Shown here piece by piece: positions 1-13,557 of a stretch of DNA of 64,000 bases. The stretch is from the NCBI GenBank assembly GCA_934045905.1, contig OW203763.1, positions 39,152,724 to 39,216,723 on the forward strand, given 5' to 3'. Position 1 is the first letter of the stretch, and each line of letters starts with the position of its first letter. Made by a program: the position numbers and the translations under genes. The notes below the pieces were generated by a model that did no database searches, was not told the DNA's origin, and was given only the letters and a program-made list of their open reading frames with translations. This DNA is from Leuctra nigra. Its lineage: Eukaryota > Arthropoda > Insecta > Plecoptera > Leuctridae.

Positions 1-2395
1 CCGTCACGTTATTTACCAACTTCTTCCTGTCGGATATTAAGACAAATTCCATCCAATTCCATTTTCTTACCAAACAAAGCTCAATTTTATTTTTATATTA
101 TTTTGAAAATCAATAAAGAACACATTTTTTACATTCAACAATACCATTAATTTTATTTCATTTTTAGTAGCTATACACTGAGTCAAGAAAATTAGAAATT
201 TAGCTCTCAATTTTTTAGTAAATAAAGCTGGAGAATGACATCGAGAAATAGTGTCTGTTAAATCAACATTTATACAGGTATATGGTAGGTATACCACACA
301 GGTTGCTCGAGCAAGAAACCGCGGCCTCTCTGATGGATTGCATATCAATTACTTGAAAACTTGAAACCTTTACCTGATCTATGATAACAAGCACGGTGTT
401 GGGTATCAAATTTCCAAAGATCATTCGATATTTGCTACACAAAACCATATAAATAAGTGATTTGCAAACAATGGCTCCATAACTAAATCTCCCACCTTCT
501 TTTTTTCAATGTAGTACTTAACGTGTTTGATGACTGAACCGATAGTGGCCCCGAAATTGACTGGATTCTGGCTCGGACCGGCTGGGATGCACACTGGACC
601 CGCAGCATCAGACGGACGAGCTTAGAATAAAATATCCCACGTTGTGGACATCATTTTCTATTAATGTCTGGACTTACCCAAACCCGGACTTATTGCAGCT
701 ACATCGTTCCCCCACGTAATAAAGATTCATTTCCCTGTTCTATATTATTGGTGAAATGGTAATATTTAAGTCCGTGGGTGTACTTTTCTGTAACAAAAAA
801 AACTCTTAGATAGAAACATTTCTTTAAACTGACAAATGAATAAAGAATGTTTTGGGAAAGGTATTTTTTTTCAGTTTACGATCCAATTCTTTGTGCAATG
901 TGCTTAAAACATGAGCGAATTGATCTTCATTAATCACAAACTAATTAAATAAAATCAGTATAGAATAGGGAAGTTGAATGTTTTTATTAAAAACTACATG
1001 CCAATATAACAACATGTGTTATAGTAAAACAAACTATTTTTACTCTCAAATGTGTAAATTATAATTTATTAGGTACAATATTCAGTTTAAATTCAGTGGA
1101 CATGTTGGCTTTAAAACGGTATTAATGTTGAGTGACCAACACCAATCTACCATGGTGACAATAAAATATGTCATATCACTCGACAGGAATACTGTTCACC
1201 CGCCAAAATATCAACTGAATTTAACATTTATATTTACCAATGAAAATTTACACTTTTATTCAACATATTTGTTGTTTAAAAACGCGTCTAAAATGATGAA
1301 TATTCCATTGAACTTCAATAATGGTTTGGTACAAAATATTACACAAATTGAACTAAAAGTTTATCCCCATGACAATTGAATCCACTATCGCTCTATTCGA
1401 ATAAACAAATCCTTCTCAACCGAACAAACTGATATTGTTCAATGGGTCTAACACTAGCCAGGTGTCAAAGCAAGCACGGTGAAAAGATCGGACAATTTGC
1501 CATCTCATGATATCTACCCTCAGCACTGTCAGTTCAGATGTGGATATTGCACTCAAAAGCTTAAAAACCTTCCTGGGAGATGATATTATCTGACGGCAAA
1601 GTCACCTCACACCACCATTGTTAGAAGTCCTTCAGATGAGGTGGAGAGAAAAGATCAGGGTATGGGGTTAAATAGTGGACCAGAGGGGGTAGGATAATAG
1701 AAACCTAGTGGCGGACTGGTCAGGGATTCGATCGTATCGGGTCTTTTGGTTTTTACGGGCCCCTTTTACACATTTTACGATCCCCTTTTTACTATGTCCA
1801 TAAGTCCTGCAAATTCTATTTAATGATTTTTTTAAAATTATATAAATGTGAGCTATTTACCATTTTCAATTTTCAATTAATCAGGGTCTGGATTCACAAA
1901 AAGTATTATCTGCTAATACGTATTCATTTGATTTAATACCAAAGACACCATGTTATGAAAGATAATACAAAACATAATATGTATAAGCAGAAAATTAATT
2001 TTGAGATTCTAGCCCCTCAGAGTGACTTTGTAAGAAAATTTGTTGGGTGATTCTTGAAACGAAGTTCATATTGTTGAGTAATTTCAACCAAGGAAATAGT
2101 CTGATGTGTAGCGAAAAGAACCAAAACATACCTCCAAAGAAGAGATGACTGCCATAATGTGCGAATGGAGATTCTCTTATAATTAATTTCAAATACATTT
2201 ATATAGGAAGTAAATACAAAAATAAATAAAAAAAAATAAAAAAAATACAACTAAATAATATCTGAATGTAGAAATAGGTTAATACTGAATTTGTAATTGC
2301 AACATTGCAAAGCACAGAGCTTCAACATGCTATGGAAAATCTCATAGAAGTTGACTTATTTATCTTATTAATGAGATGTAATTTGTTGCAACTCA
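1..2395. other. No gene recognised, AT-rich non-coding stretch
   Basis: Only short open frames without recognisable protein similarity are present on either strand. The one interpretable feature is a degenerate repeat end near 1706-1800, listed separately. The stretch could be intergenic or deep intronic. Confidence 0.5.
1706..1800 (+). repeat. Degenerate copy of the left end of the hAT-like element found at 17755
   Basis: The text AGTGGCGGACTGG, followed by a GATCG/CGATC palindrome and by ACGGGCCCCTTTTACACATTTTACG-like sequence, parallels the left part of the complete element at 17755-18000. That element starts CAGTGGCGGTCTGG and has the same order of palindrome and ACGGGCCC motifs. No matching right end or target duplication was found here, so this is read as an old, decayed or truncated copy. 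Confidence 0.4.
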
Positions 2396-2563
2396 GGACC
2401 CTTACCTAATATCGCCAATATTTCAGTAGCACCGTGTTACTGTAGCACGATCGGCTAGTTGCCATGGCGACAATGTTAGCTCTTATGGCTAAAACTTTTA
2501 AAACAAAAGTTGTGCTACAGTAACACGGTGCTACTGAAATATGGCGATATTAGGTAAGGGTCC
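2396..2563. mobile_element. Palindromic MITE, about 168 bp, inverted-repeat arms about 50 bp
   Basis: The left arm begins GGACCCTTACCTAATATCG and the right arm ends with its reverse complement. The match continues inward through CAGTAGCACCGTGTTACTG and GTAGCAC with one indel. A short unrelated centre separates the arms. There is no coding capacity. The outer motif GGACCCTTAnnTAATAT also forms the ends of the element at 54746-54898, so the two are probably related. No clear target-site duplication is visible. Confidence 0.75.
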
Positions 2564-4005
2564 TGTGTATTACAGCAATTATAAACACGAGAATCATAGC
2601 ACGTGCGCCATTGGACTGGCTCATGCTGGTAGACCCCTCAATTATTAATAATATATGCACCTTCTTGAGAAATAGAATAGGCACTCTAATCTTAGAAGAC
2701 TTTTTACCTTAACTAAGTAAATAATATTTCAAGTTTTTAAGAAATCTGATTTATTTTACGGATCCACTTTCTGACGGCAACTTATGAAATGATGTTGACA
2801 GATACAATAGTCGCACTGCAAATAATAATCTAAATGCATCTGGATATGCATTTATAGTACTTTTAATCCACTCAATCTTATTTGAGAAGTTAAGTAAATT
2901 AGACATTGGTTAACTGAAATTAATTATAAAACACGGACCTTGTAAAAAAAATGTAAATAAAATATACCAAAGAAAGAGTTGTTTTTGTCTTACTATTTTT
3001 GTCCTCCCGACTGGTATCGTGACTTATATGAGTAAAATACAAGTAGAATTCTAAGCGTTTGTGTCATTTTAACATGTCTATCTCCATCTAGGATATTAGT
3101 TACCACTAAAATACCTTTTCAAAGCAAAACAGAAGCACAGAGGAGACACACGCATTAACTTCGAATCTTCTTATCTCGTGTAGTAATCAAATCTTAGAAA
3201 ATGGTTTTACCCAATTCTTACTGGGAGGGCAACTACATTATGCATAAGGACCATAGCCAACCTGTCATATTGCTACCATCATTATTAAAACTTTTTATTG
3301 AACATTCTTGTCTCTTGATAAAATTTGTATGCCAGCGGACCTTGTTTAAAGGCTACTGGACAGTAAAGATGCATATATACTTACGCCTATACATGCTGGC
3401 CCGTGCAAATAATAGCTGTAAGTCAGAAATATTATGGAGAAGATTCTTGGAGAGTCGATGGTTCGTCGAGAAACAAATATACATTCCAGACATGTTTCTT
3501 TTTCTATTTAATAAATATCTCGTAACAGTGAACGTCTAATTAGGTATATTATTCCGTTATTTTGGTTCAAAATCGATGTATTATAAAGCGAAAGGAAAGC
3601 GGTGCCATTCAAAATGTGTTTTTTTCTTTTTATTTGCAAAATAATAAGAAAATTGTTTTTAAACACAGCACTATATTAAATATGGTTTTCTCATGGAAAA
3701 TGTGATGTATAAACTGTCACCTCAATATGTTGTAATAGAATTCTTCGCAACTTTCTTGCCAAGAGAGCTTCGAGTGAAATGCCTGGGACTTATAAAGACT
3801 AGGCACAGTGGACGGGTCTTATTCAAAACACTCTGTAAACCTTTACTTTTTAATAATCATAGTAAACCAACTCTCAATTATTTTTCTAGTTACTATTCAT
3901 ATACCAATCCTCAATCAATTCACACGCTTAAATTCAAACAAACTAATTCACTAAACAGCAACATTTACGGCCATTTCACAAGAAAACTCAACAGGTATAT
4001 ATAGG
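2564..4005. other. No gene recognised
   Basis: Open frames at 3201-3539 and 3693-4004 (plus) are AT-rich with low-complexity translations and no family resemblance. The second runs up to a reverse-transcriptase relic and may be decayed retrotransposon sequence. Confidence 0.4.
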
Positions 4006-4167
4006 ACTCAGTGTAAGAGAACAAAACTGATACAACAGAACTCTGCTTACATACATTCAAAAATGTGTAAGAAAATCCCAAGTCGAATAAAATAATCCAA
4101 GGATATTCACATCTTCAAGAGATCCCTGAAAACTCGACTCTCCAAAGCTGCATCCTATACTCTATAA
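4006..4167 (+). pseudogene. Relic of the C-terminus of a non-LTR retrotransposon reverse-transcriptase ORF
   Basis: One frame reads as the usual tail of CR1/Jockey-like ORF2 proteins: a segment ...RTKLIQQNSAYIHSKMCKK, then IPSRIK, an in-frame TAA where the family continues, and IFKRSLKTRLSKAASYTL followed by a stop. The pattern 'short Leu/Pro-Ser-x-Ile, then FK(R/K)xLK..L' is the generic C-terminal signature seen also in the two better preserved elements of this window. The internal stop and missing upstream domains mark it as dead. Identification rests on short motifs, so confidence is moderate. Confidence 0.45.
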
Positions 4168-4410
4168 ATGAATTTCTTGAGGACAAAGAACTGAATTGAA
4201 ATGATTATAGGTATATTTTCATAAATGTTTCATTCCTGTATTTATTCATAGGTACTTCAATATTGTACTACATAGTTCCATTAGCTTCTACAATAATTCA
4301 ATATTTAGTCACACTTCACTTTACTGTAATTTCTTATGATCTTTTATGTCTGTATTATAATCATAAATCATCAATGCCATTGTATTACTATGTTACCTAG
4401 TAGTAGGTAT

Positions 4411-4526
4411 AATCTCTTCTTTAACAGTTTAATATTGGAAAAATGGCATTGTATAAACTACTTTGCAGTTGCAAAGTAGTTTATACAATGCCATTTTTCC
4501 AATATTAAACTGTTAAAGAAGAGATT
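4411..4526. repeat. Perfect palindrome, two 57-bp arms around a 2-bp spacer
   Basis: The left arm runs from 4411 (AATCTCTTCTTTAACAG...) to 4467 (...CTTTGCA). Its exact reverse complement occupies 4470-4526. A third, partial copy of the inner half lies at 4558-4617, again as a hairpin centred on TTGCAACTTGCAA. There is no coding capacity. This is either a recent foldback insertion plus a fragment, or an inverted duplication made during repair. Confidence 0.85.
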
Positions 4527-4557
4527 ATATAAACTGTGTATAATAGTATGTATATAG

Positions 4558-4617
4558 TATGTATAAACTACTTTGCAACTTGCAAAGTAGTTTATACAAT
4601 GCCATTTTTCCAATTGC
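4558..4617. repeat. Second, shorter hairpin copy of the 4411-4526 palindrome core
   Basis: The arm TATAAACTACTTTGCAA and its inverted mate repeat the inner arms of the palindrome about 90 bp upstream, with a slightly different loop. The right side also retains the ACAATGCCATTTTTCCAA segment. Confidence 0.75.
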
Positions 4618-7600
4618 AACTATAATTATAATGTTATTGAGCGAGCGAAGCGAGCGTCTCCTTTTGGCTCCTTTGGCACGGACCTCTGTTTTTTTTCTGC
4701 TATTAATCGATACACAGATCGCACCGTTTCACCGATCGATCTGAAATTTTGCACACATGTAAAGACAACCTTTTATGTTTGCAGACCCTAATTTTTTTGA
4801 AATCCATTACTTAGTTAAAATTTAAATAAATATTTCCGGATAGGCTGAAAAATGAAAACGATCAATCTCATATTTTACATGGTCATTAAGACCAACATTG
4901 TATCTTATTTTACAAATTTTCATCCCAATCGGTTAAGAACGTATGAACTTATTGACATTTTTATTAGCTGTCAGAAATGATGTATCGAAATGAATGTTTT
5001 CCAGTGCCAATTGAGTTGAATCTGATTTGCTATGTACCAGGGTGCTTAGATGCTATTTTCAAGTTTCGATGAAAAGCATATACTTTTATGTTGATTGAGT
5101 GGATCATATTTTAATTCAATATGGATGTATATGTTTTCTGTGCGTTGTGTACGCATTTCCGGTTCGAGAATTTGCACGTACCCGTGCTCGCTTATCAACG
5201 CGTGTCACTGAGCGTTTTCCTAGTTACTATTAGTATTAATTGTGCTGGTGCACACTTGAATAAAAAGCAACATATTAATTTTCCATAATACCATAACAAT
5301 TGAGGACAAATGTCCCCAAGGGTCACATGTATTTATTGAACTGATGATTGGAAATAAAACTGAAACGGAAACTGAAACAATTAGGGAACTTTTTGAGGTG
5401 CTTGAACACATTAGTAGTTAAACGACAAATAATTTTATAATTGAGACGCGTAGATTGATGAAATTCAATTCAATTATTAACTTGTAATATGATAAATATT
5501 GTCAGATTACAATATTATTATTTGTTATTGGATTATTATTGGGAAGGCAACGAGTAAGTATCGTTACTACAAGCGATATTCAAGCTGGTGCATACTTATT
5601 GGAAGAGAACATGGAACAGAGTTACATGAGATACCTATTATTAAAATGCCATTGAAAGACGGAGGACATTCTCAACAAATATTTTCATTAAATCATGGAC
5701 CTCTTCCGAATCTATATTAACTTTTTAGTTTTTACTAATAAACATTGCGTTTGTATTACAAAGTACGATACCTACATGCAAAGCATTCCTACTAATTAGT
5801 TTTGAAGAGTAATCGCTTTGGGAAATATGACAGCTACTCTCAATTAAAAATGTACTGACCAATCAAACCCTTAGTAATAACCATCCCCCCTATTATACAT
5901 TTATTTTTATTTATTGTGTTAGCTAACTGAATATCCCTTTGAGCAATGCTTGTTTTACCACTTCTCGAACTTGAGTTCATGAGGAATAATCAGTTAAATC
6001 ACAAGATTTTAATGATGTTTTGCCTTTGAGTTGTCAGTATTACTACCTACTATTGGAAAAACTTTATTTAAATCCCAGATGTTCTCATTCTGTACTCCAT
6101 ATTCTTTGGAGATTGGGAAGTAAGTAGGTACCTTCCAATATTGTCTTTTAAATTGAATACAAAATGAACGTGCAAAAGTTGAATAGAATGCAAAAGATGA
6201 AACTTTGGTCCTTGTACATAATCTAAAACTTTGAGTACACACACAAAAGTTCCACAATTCAAGAGAGATGTTATCGTTATGATAGGTCTATACCTCAATG
6301 CCTATACAATATTCATCGAATATAGCTATGATCTTGGTTCTACGTCATATGCAGTAACGTAAGCTCGACGTTTTGACAATCAATATATAGAATTTAAAAA
6401 AAATAACGTTATGTGACATTAACAAAGAAAGAGAACAATAGAAAAATTTAAATAGATACGTTTGCTTTTCTCTTCCAATAAAATAAAGAAAACATTTCTG
6501 ACCTTCCCCCCTAAAACTGTATTTAAATCGAGCGTATACTCCGTTAATGTAATTATGTCTTATGACAGCTTGGATGACAGTTAAATTGCTATGTAGCTAA
6601 GTTACCTAAGATTCAGTCCGCACTCTTTCTTTTAACACCATTCAAATCACTATTTTTTTTTTATATATTATTTATTATATGAAACATTTTGTTTGAATTA
6701 TTATTACAGGTATAAAAATTTGTAACACGTTGTTCTATTGTCTTCCTAGAACATTGCATAAGGACCATTCGAACAATACATTATGCATGTTATTATTAAT
6801 ATTAGCTGCTATAGTTTTACTGGCAAACAATCGCCACGGCATTTCTACATAGAGGCTTGAGAGGAAAGAATCAGCATTACTTTCGAAATTTACTGACTCA
6901 TGCTTGAGACACACAACAATTGAATTATAAAAAAGAAGTAACCTTTTTCGTTTAGCTTGTGCCCAAATCAGGGTTGACCAAGTTCTAGTAGTTATACGGT
7001 GTCCAAAAACAAATGTAGGTACCTAATGAATAAGAATAGTGATTTTAAATATGGGAGATACGGAAGTGGATTTGAAATCGAGTGACTATTCGATTTTCAT
7101 AACATGCTGCAAGATTTGTGCATCATTGTGCTTGTTGCCCAGCAGGCCGAATGGGATGCAACTTTTAAAATATTTAAAAAACACATCATATCTTCAAAAT
7201 GCGCCTATTGTAGATATAAATATATTTCTTCCACTGTTACAAAAAATATAGTCATACTAAAATGTCATACGAGAAGGTACACATGACTCCCAGAAAATGA
7301 ATTATATATTTAACTCTTTGTGCACGTAATTAATTTTCTAAATAAACGACAGTAAACGAATATGTTGTAAATGATAGTTAATCATTGCCTACAAGAACTT
7401 ATGGGGAATCTGGTCGTTTCCTAAAACGTTTCCTTGCGTTGGCAGTTTTAATTGTTTGACCAGAGGAAATGTAATATTTAATAATTTGATTTAAATTAAA
7501 AGTACCTTCATTCTAGAATCTATGGAATAAAACATATTTCAGTAGTTTCATTGAATAGAACATATTTTGTTGTTGTTAATTAAAGCAAATGAAACAAATA

Positions 7601-10600
7601 GGTACCTAAATGCACACTTTCTTGTGTGAAGAAGAAATGGATAAACCAAATGTGTAAGGAGAGTTATATACACCTACGTTTAATGCAGCTTCTGATTTTA
7701 ATAACTGAAAATAGCATTCTATCGACTGTAAAAAAACATACGAGAATAGAATACTAAAAAAGTTAAATCAAAGCAGACGCTTTGCTCATTCATAAAAACC
7801 CGCTCATTATTTATCTCTAAAGTAAAATGTCCCCCTCCGTCAATGGCACACCTTTGGTGTTGTCCGCATTCCTCTGGAGCAAGATTTCAGTATTGTTTCT
7901 GTGTTTGAAGTAACCCTGGACCTCTCGATCTCTTGTAACCTTGCTGGCTGGCTAGTCGCTTACGTTTTCATTGAGAAACTGGTCTGAGGATTGGTCAAGA
8001 GAGTAGACGTTGCTCCAGCGTGGAGATGCTGAGTATCATTGATACTGAGAAGTGTCGACTCAGATGACCACTCATTCAATGAGTCAATGATGAGTTACAT
8101 CATGATCTTCATCATACTCTCATCATTTACATTATGTAGGAAGAAATAAATATGAACTCCTGTCAAGAAAGTGCTATAATTTTATGACACTGTATTTGGG
8201 CACGTAAAGGGAACATCTGAGTCATTGTATTTGTATTCCCCAGACAAAATACAAAATACGTATGTCATACAACTACAAGTACAACTGGATATTTAGGTTC
8301 AAATCCTACCGACGGCAGAGATCTTTAAAATTTGCAGTTGTTTTATTGCACAGTTCCTACCTGAGAAGTGGCAAAAAAATCAGCATTCCAAAAAATGATA
8401 GTCTACAAAAATTAATTATCACTCTTTAAGGTTTGTACGTACAAGATTTGTTTGTGCCTTTTTCAGAATAATTTAAATTCATATCTCAGATTGATTCTGT
8501 TATTCCTTTTACTGGTGTATGATATCAAAGAGAATTGTTGTACATTGTTACATTGTTACATTACATTGTCTACATTGTTGTATACCCGTGGGACATGGTC
8601 TCAAGACGAAAAATCGCTAAATTTTTACAGTTTACAGATTGTGATTTTTAGCTATTTTCATCTACATTTTCACAGAATATACTCTATTTTTTCTGCAGAA
8701 GTGTAAATTGAAATTTAATTTGAAAGCCAATTTAGTGTGTAACAGGATATAGTAAATGGTTTTTGTTTGTAGTAAAATTATTGCTAAAATAATATACGAA
8801 CGAGTGTACAAACACGTGTTGAACGAGTGTTGTGTTTTTTACAAACACCAAACAAAATGTCAACACACATTTTGTTGAAATATTATATATTTTATAAAAA
8901 AAAAATGATTTTGATCATTAAAAATTATAATGATATTGGCATTTTGATGACAATATAACTATATTTTATTTTTATACATTTAGTACTTACCTGTTACAAA
9001 TTTTCCAATATTATATTTATTAGCATAATTATTATTATTTTATATTTTTATACATGTACATAAAATATGAAGATAATAAAATGTCTTTTAATTTATTTTG
9101 ACTATAATTACCTATCGTTCAATAGACGCATAGGTACTTATTATAAATTATGAATAATTTATTCACTTTGACCTTCTAGATACACTTGGACAAATTCAGT
9201 TGATTATTAGAGCTATTCAATGGACAAAATGAATACAATCCTGATATTAAATATGATAACAAAAAGCCAAATTTCATAAGAGAGTCCTGATCTATTCCTC
9301 AGTTGTGTGGTCCCTTAATAATATTAAATTATGGTAGGTATATATTATTCTAAAAGTGATACGACCGAATATGGTTAGAGAACAATACCAAAAGTAAGCC
9401 TATAATTTTCTATGTCCCTAACGCCTACATAGGTATTGTAATAAAAATAGCACCTTTGCATAGTGATGTATCTACATCCACCTGTGGACTGAGTGTGGGC
9501 GGTAATCTGTGAGTCGTTTCCGCAGCCTCCGGCGTACAGCGTACAGTGTGTCTCAAACGTGATGATGGCATTACGAGATTTATCAATCAATTCAATTTCT
9601 AATCGATCGGGAATCAATATATTAGAGAAAAACAATCGTTGCGTGATTTTCTTAAGCAGGCTGCAAAGGAAGGTAGATCGGATTACAACATAAAGAATTA
9701 TTACTTCTTTATGATAGAAGATATCATTTTAATGTGTTAGGTACTAATATGAATTTTCAAAACCTTAAATCAAATTTTACTATTTGTTTCAACTTCGTAA
9801 GAAATTATACAACTAGGATAAAATTATAAAATTAATTAAGAATGGCATATTAGTGTTAAATAAACGGGAAATAAGGTAAAATAAATCTTTGATAGGGGGA
9901 AGGGGGATACATTTGCTTACGAAAATACTTTTTAGAACCCCTATTTTTCCCACAAATTAAATAAGTACATTCTCATACAATTTAGATAGTAATTTACGCC
10001 TTACTGTGCAGTCAGTTGTACAAACGACATTTTGATTTAAGTAATTATTTTTCATTCAAATATGCTAATTTGTAATACGACTTAGTAGGATTGTCGGGAA
10101 ATCTAGTTTTCTTCGTACAGAAGGAAATGTGTGCATTTCCACGACTTTCACAACATCTCGCTACTTTCGTTACTCTTCTTAAAAAATGGAAACTCCACTA
10201 AAGTAGATACGTTTCGGTTTACCTATCAATGATGTGAGATTGAAACAAATGACGTTTAGTTTTCACAGATTTAATTTTACTATATTTTTCTTCGTGCTTA
10301 ACGAAGCACTGATCTGCAACTATGTGATAATAGCGATGATGATGATGATGATGAATAAAACAATCGTATGTAGAAGGGTTAGGGAGGGAGGAGGCAATCA
10401 TCATTTGCCTCTTGACTGAGGGAAGAAACTAAAGTACCTCAGTCAGGATGGTCGATCGCAGAAATTGAGCACTGCAGACCTCCGGGAGGCAAAATATTTT
10501 TCAGGCAAAGATTTCGTAAATGGGAGAGAAAATTTGTTTAAAATTCCAGTTTTAACATTTATATAGTGAAATATACTGATCTAGTTTTCAATTGTCTTGC

Positions 10601-10677
10601 ACGATATCCCTGAGTCGGAATAGGAGTCGTGAAAACCCTTGGGTAAAAAATGTTCGATTATTTCATTCGAAATGGAG
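4618..10677. other. About 6 kb with no recognised gene
   Basis: AT-rich sequence with short open frames only. The frame 9375-9635 (minus) encodes a Cys/Thr-rich peptide in a locally GC-richer patch but shows no domain I recognise. Minor features are a (GAT)n microsatellite near 10336-10356 and a short hairpin with arms GACTGAGG/CCTCAGTC at about 10412-10447 that recurs near 59685-59730. Confidence 0.4.
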
Positions 10678-11288
10678 TAAGGTCCTAGGGGGGAATAAGG
10701 CCCACCTTAATTGTTTTGATAGATATTTTGGAATGGACGCACAAATAATGTGCAAACACAAGTTAATATTGACCATTGATCTATTGTGGTCAAGTTGATA
10801 TTGAATTTGACCAAACATAATTATTCTAATAGTATAAAAATTGACCTTGAAAAAAAGTTTACCTGTGGGCCTTGTTCCCCTCATGTGTGGGGAACAAGGC
10901 CCTCCTATAGTAAACCACTAATCAGAATGTTGAGCCCATATACAATCATCCCCATCATCTGTCTTCAAGCCCACACATTCATAATGATAGCAAATATGAC
11001 AATCTATGCACATTCATATGCTTTCATAACAGTTCATTTCCGCATATCGCACAGCCACGACTCGGTGACAGAATTTAGACAAAGAAATCACCATTTTCAT
11101 CATTTTTCTCATTTTTCTTAGTCTGGTTTCAAAACGGTTTGGACTATCGACACAAAACTTCGCTAACACACCAAACTAGTGGTACTTTACAAACGAGGAT
11201 TCATAAATTGTGCCCCAGATTTCAGACTCCTGAGATATTTAGAGTGGGCCTTGTTCCCCACTGGGCCTTATTCCCCCCTAGGACCTTA
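10678..11288. mobile_element. Non-autonomous DNA transposon, 611 bp, perfect 27-bp terminal inverted repeats
   Basis: The left end TAAGGTCCTAGGGGGGAATA (continuing AGGCCCA) is the exact reverse complement of the right end at 11262-11288. If the outermost TA on each side is a target duplication, this is a TA-inserting (Tc1/mariner-type) element. An internal hairpin GGGCCTTGTTCCCC / GGGGAACAAGGCCC lies near 10867-10904, and a related GGGCCTTGTTCCCC lies just inside the right end. The frame 10786-11121 has no transposase resemblance. Confidence 0.75.
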
Positions 11289-13557
11289 TATTTACACTGA
11301 ATACATTCTTCATTTTACTGATCTAAACGCTGTCAGAGCACAACATGTACCTATTACACTTCTATATCAGAGATCTAATTGTGGAAATAAGTGAGTTGTA
11401 AGAGTTGTCATACCGTGAATATTTCTCCTATTTAAGAAGTTTTTGACAGAAAAATTCTCGCCTCGGAGGAGTGCAAGCCCTGAACTTTACTGTCTGAGCC
11501 AAAAAATTTTGTTTCTATACTTTAAAAACTTGAAATATAATTATATTTTAAATTTTAAAGCATTAATTTTGTCTATCAACAACATAAGCCGGCGTGGTAT
11601 GTTCCATGGAAGACAAATAAAAATGTTGGCTGAAATCAGGATGATTGAATAATATTCACTCTACGGCATGGCATTATTCTGAATGTAATTATGAAGTGCG
11701 TGCAGTACTGATGTCCATGCAGTGGCTATGCTGGGAGTGGGAGATGCACTATGCAGCTGTGGGTGGATGCAGTTAACTGCACTCTGCCTTCTACTCAGAC
11801 GGGGAGATGATTTAATAAGATTCACACCTTGGAGGGAGGAAGAAACGTCAAGGAATTGCACTCATGAAAATAAATTACAATAAGGAAATTAAAATAATAA
11901 GTTCAACAACAAAGTTTTAAATTTGACGTTTTGGACACTCATATTCTATTAAGTTTTTTTACTCTATTTGCTACAAACTGGCAACCTATTTGCACGACTG
12001 GTCGAAATAAATCTGAATTAGCTTAGCAATAAAGGTTATGGAGTATTAATTTAAAGTGTAAACCCTTTTTTTAGATAAATTAGTTCTTAATATGGTTTGT
12101 GTCATTATAACATTTAAATACGCATTTTTAATGTAATATTTTGATTACATTTCTTATTATAATTTTATGGGACTACATTATAATTTATCTGGGTCCTAGT
12201 GAATGCACAGACAGCGCATCTCGAATAACAAAAGTAAATTCCAACGAACTTTCAATCACAATTCGCATGTTACATTTAACCCAAAAGATGCCCTCATCTT
12301 AGATCACCGACTCCTTCCATGACTACTCGATTGGGGGTTGATTTTAAATTCTTGTCAATGTACTATTGTTGTAAGAATTTAAATTAAATGTAACCCCAAG
12401 TTGTCATAACTAATAGTACAGACACACTCTGTATTTTAGGGGCAAAGGTTGGTAAAGAGTCTCAGAATTTATGTAGATGTCGATGAAGCTCTGGAAAATG
12501 TGACTGACTAAGATCCGGTTGTAGTACAATGTCCCGATAAAGTTAGCGGCAGGATTTATCGGTTGAAACCTTAGCAACAGCCAATGAAACACCTACATCT
12601 AGACTGCTAAAGTGAACTTTAGGCTAAAGTGAACTTTATACCTCACTTACTTATTGCTACATTGAACAGCCGGGCCCAAAGTTCCACCAATACCACGGCT
12701 ACGAAGACATTGTATTGTGTGGACGGACACTGGAAATGGTTGGCATCATCCTATGGAGGGATGGAAAAAAAGTCAATGTGAATTTACCCAGGATGATGTT
12801 ATTTTATCAATACCAAGTCCATGTAATGTCAAAAAATTATTCAAACTTTTAAAACGTAATAAATTTATTAAATGTTATTTTGTCAAAAGATTGTATACCA
12901 AATAACAAAATATTTGTACCGATCATGGAGTTATACATATTGTTCGCTCAATTCCAGATGAAAATTTACTTTAAACCCCATACGATTTTGTAAGCGCAAT
13001 TGTACATTTGACATAATGTACAATATAATATTGGTGTAACATCGATATAATTTTATGACATGACATCTAAATAGGTGTATAGTGTCTAAATGTTTACATT
13101 ATGTTTATACAAACTTTGTTTGTGAACTGCTTACAAATAAATAAATAGAAGTAAGGATTGTCCATAACCCATAAAACCCAAATACAATATTAGGTGTAAA
13201 TAGAAATGGGATTTCCAATATCTGGTTAACATGTTTGCGACGCAACAACCTCTTTTTATAAGTAGGTAATTAAAGAATAACGCGAAATCAATGTATGTTC
13301 GTTCGGAAGATGTAAATGATGGAATGAAACTTAGTTTCATTTTATGATACCTATAGTGTGCTCTGTCGGCGATACTTGTAACTTTTTGAAGCTGAGAGTG
13401 TGAAGGCCGATACCATAAAGCTGTTACAATATAATATGAATAGGTACATTTTTCTTGTTAAAACATTTTGTTCATGGTTCAGGAAATCCGAAATTGTAAC
13501 AATTTTTCGCAAATATTGTAACAAACATTGTGTATAAGGGACATATACGGGTGGAAT
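11289..13557. other. No gene recognised
   Basis: AT-rich sequence with several short frames and no convincing coding or structural signal on either strand. Confidence 0.4.

Noticed and set aside
8290..8320. GGTTCAAATCC as the B-box of a tRNA gene
   Set aside because: No cloverleaf can be formed around it; no A-box or acceptor stem at the right distance.
9375..9635. Cys/Thr-rich frame on the minus strand as a possible secreted-protein exon
   Set aside because: No signal peptide, no convincing paired splice sites and no neighbouring exons were found.
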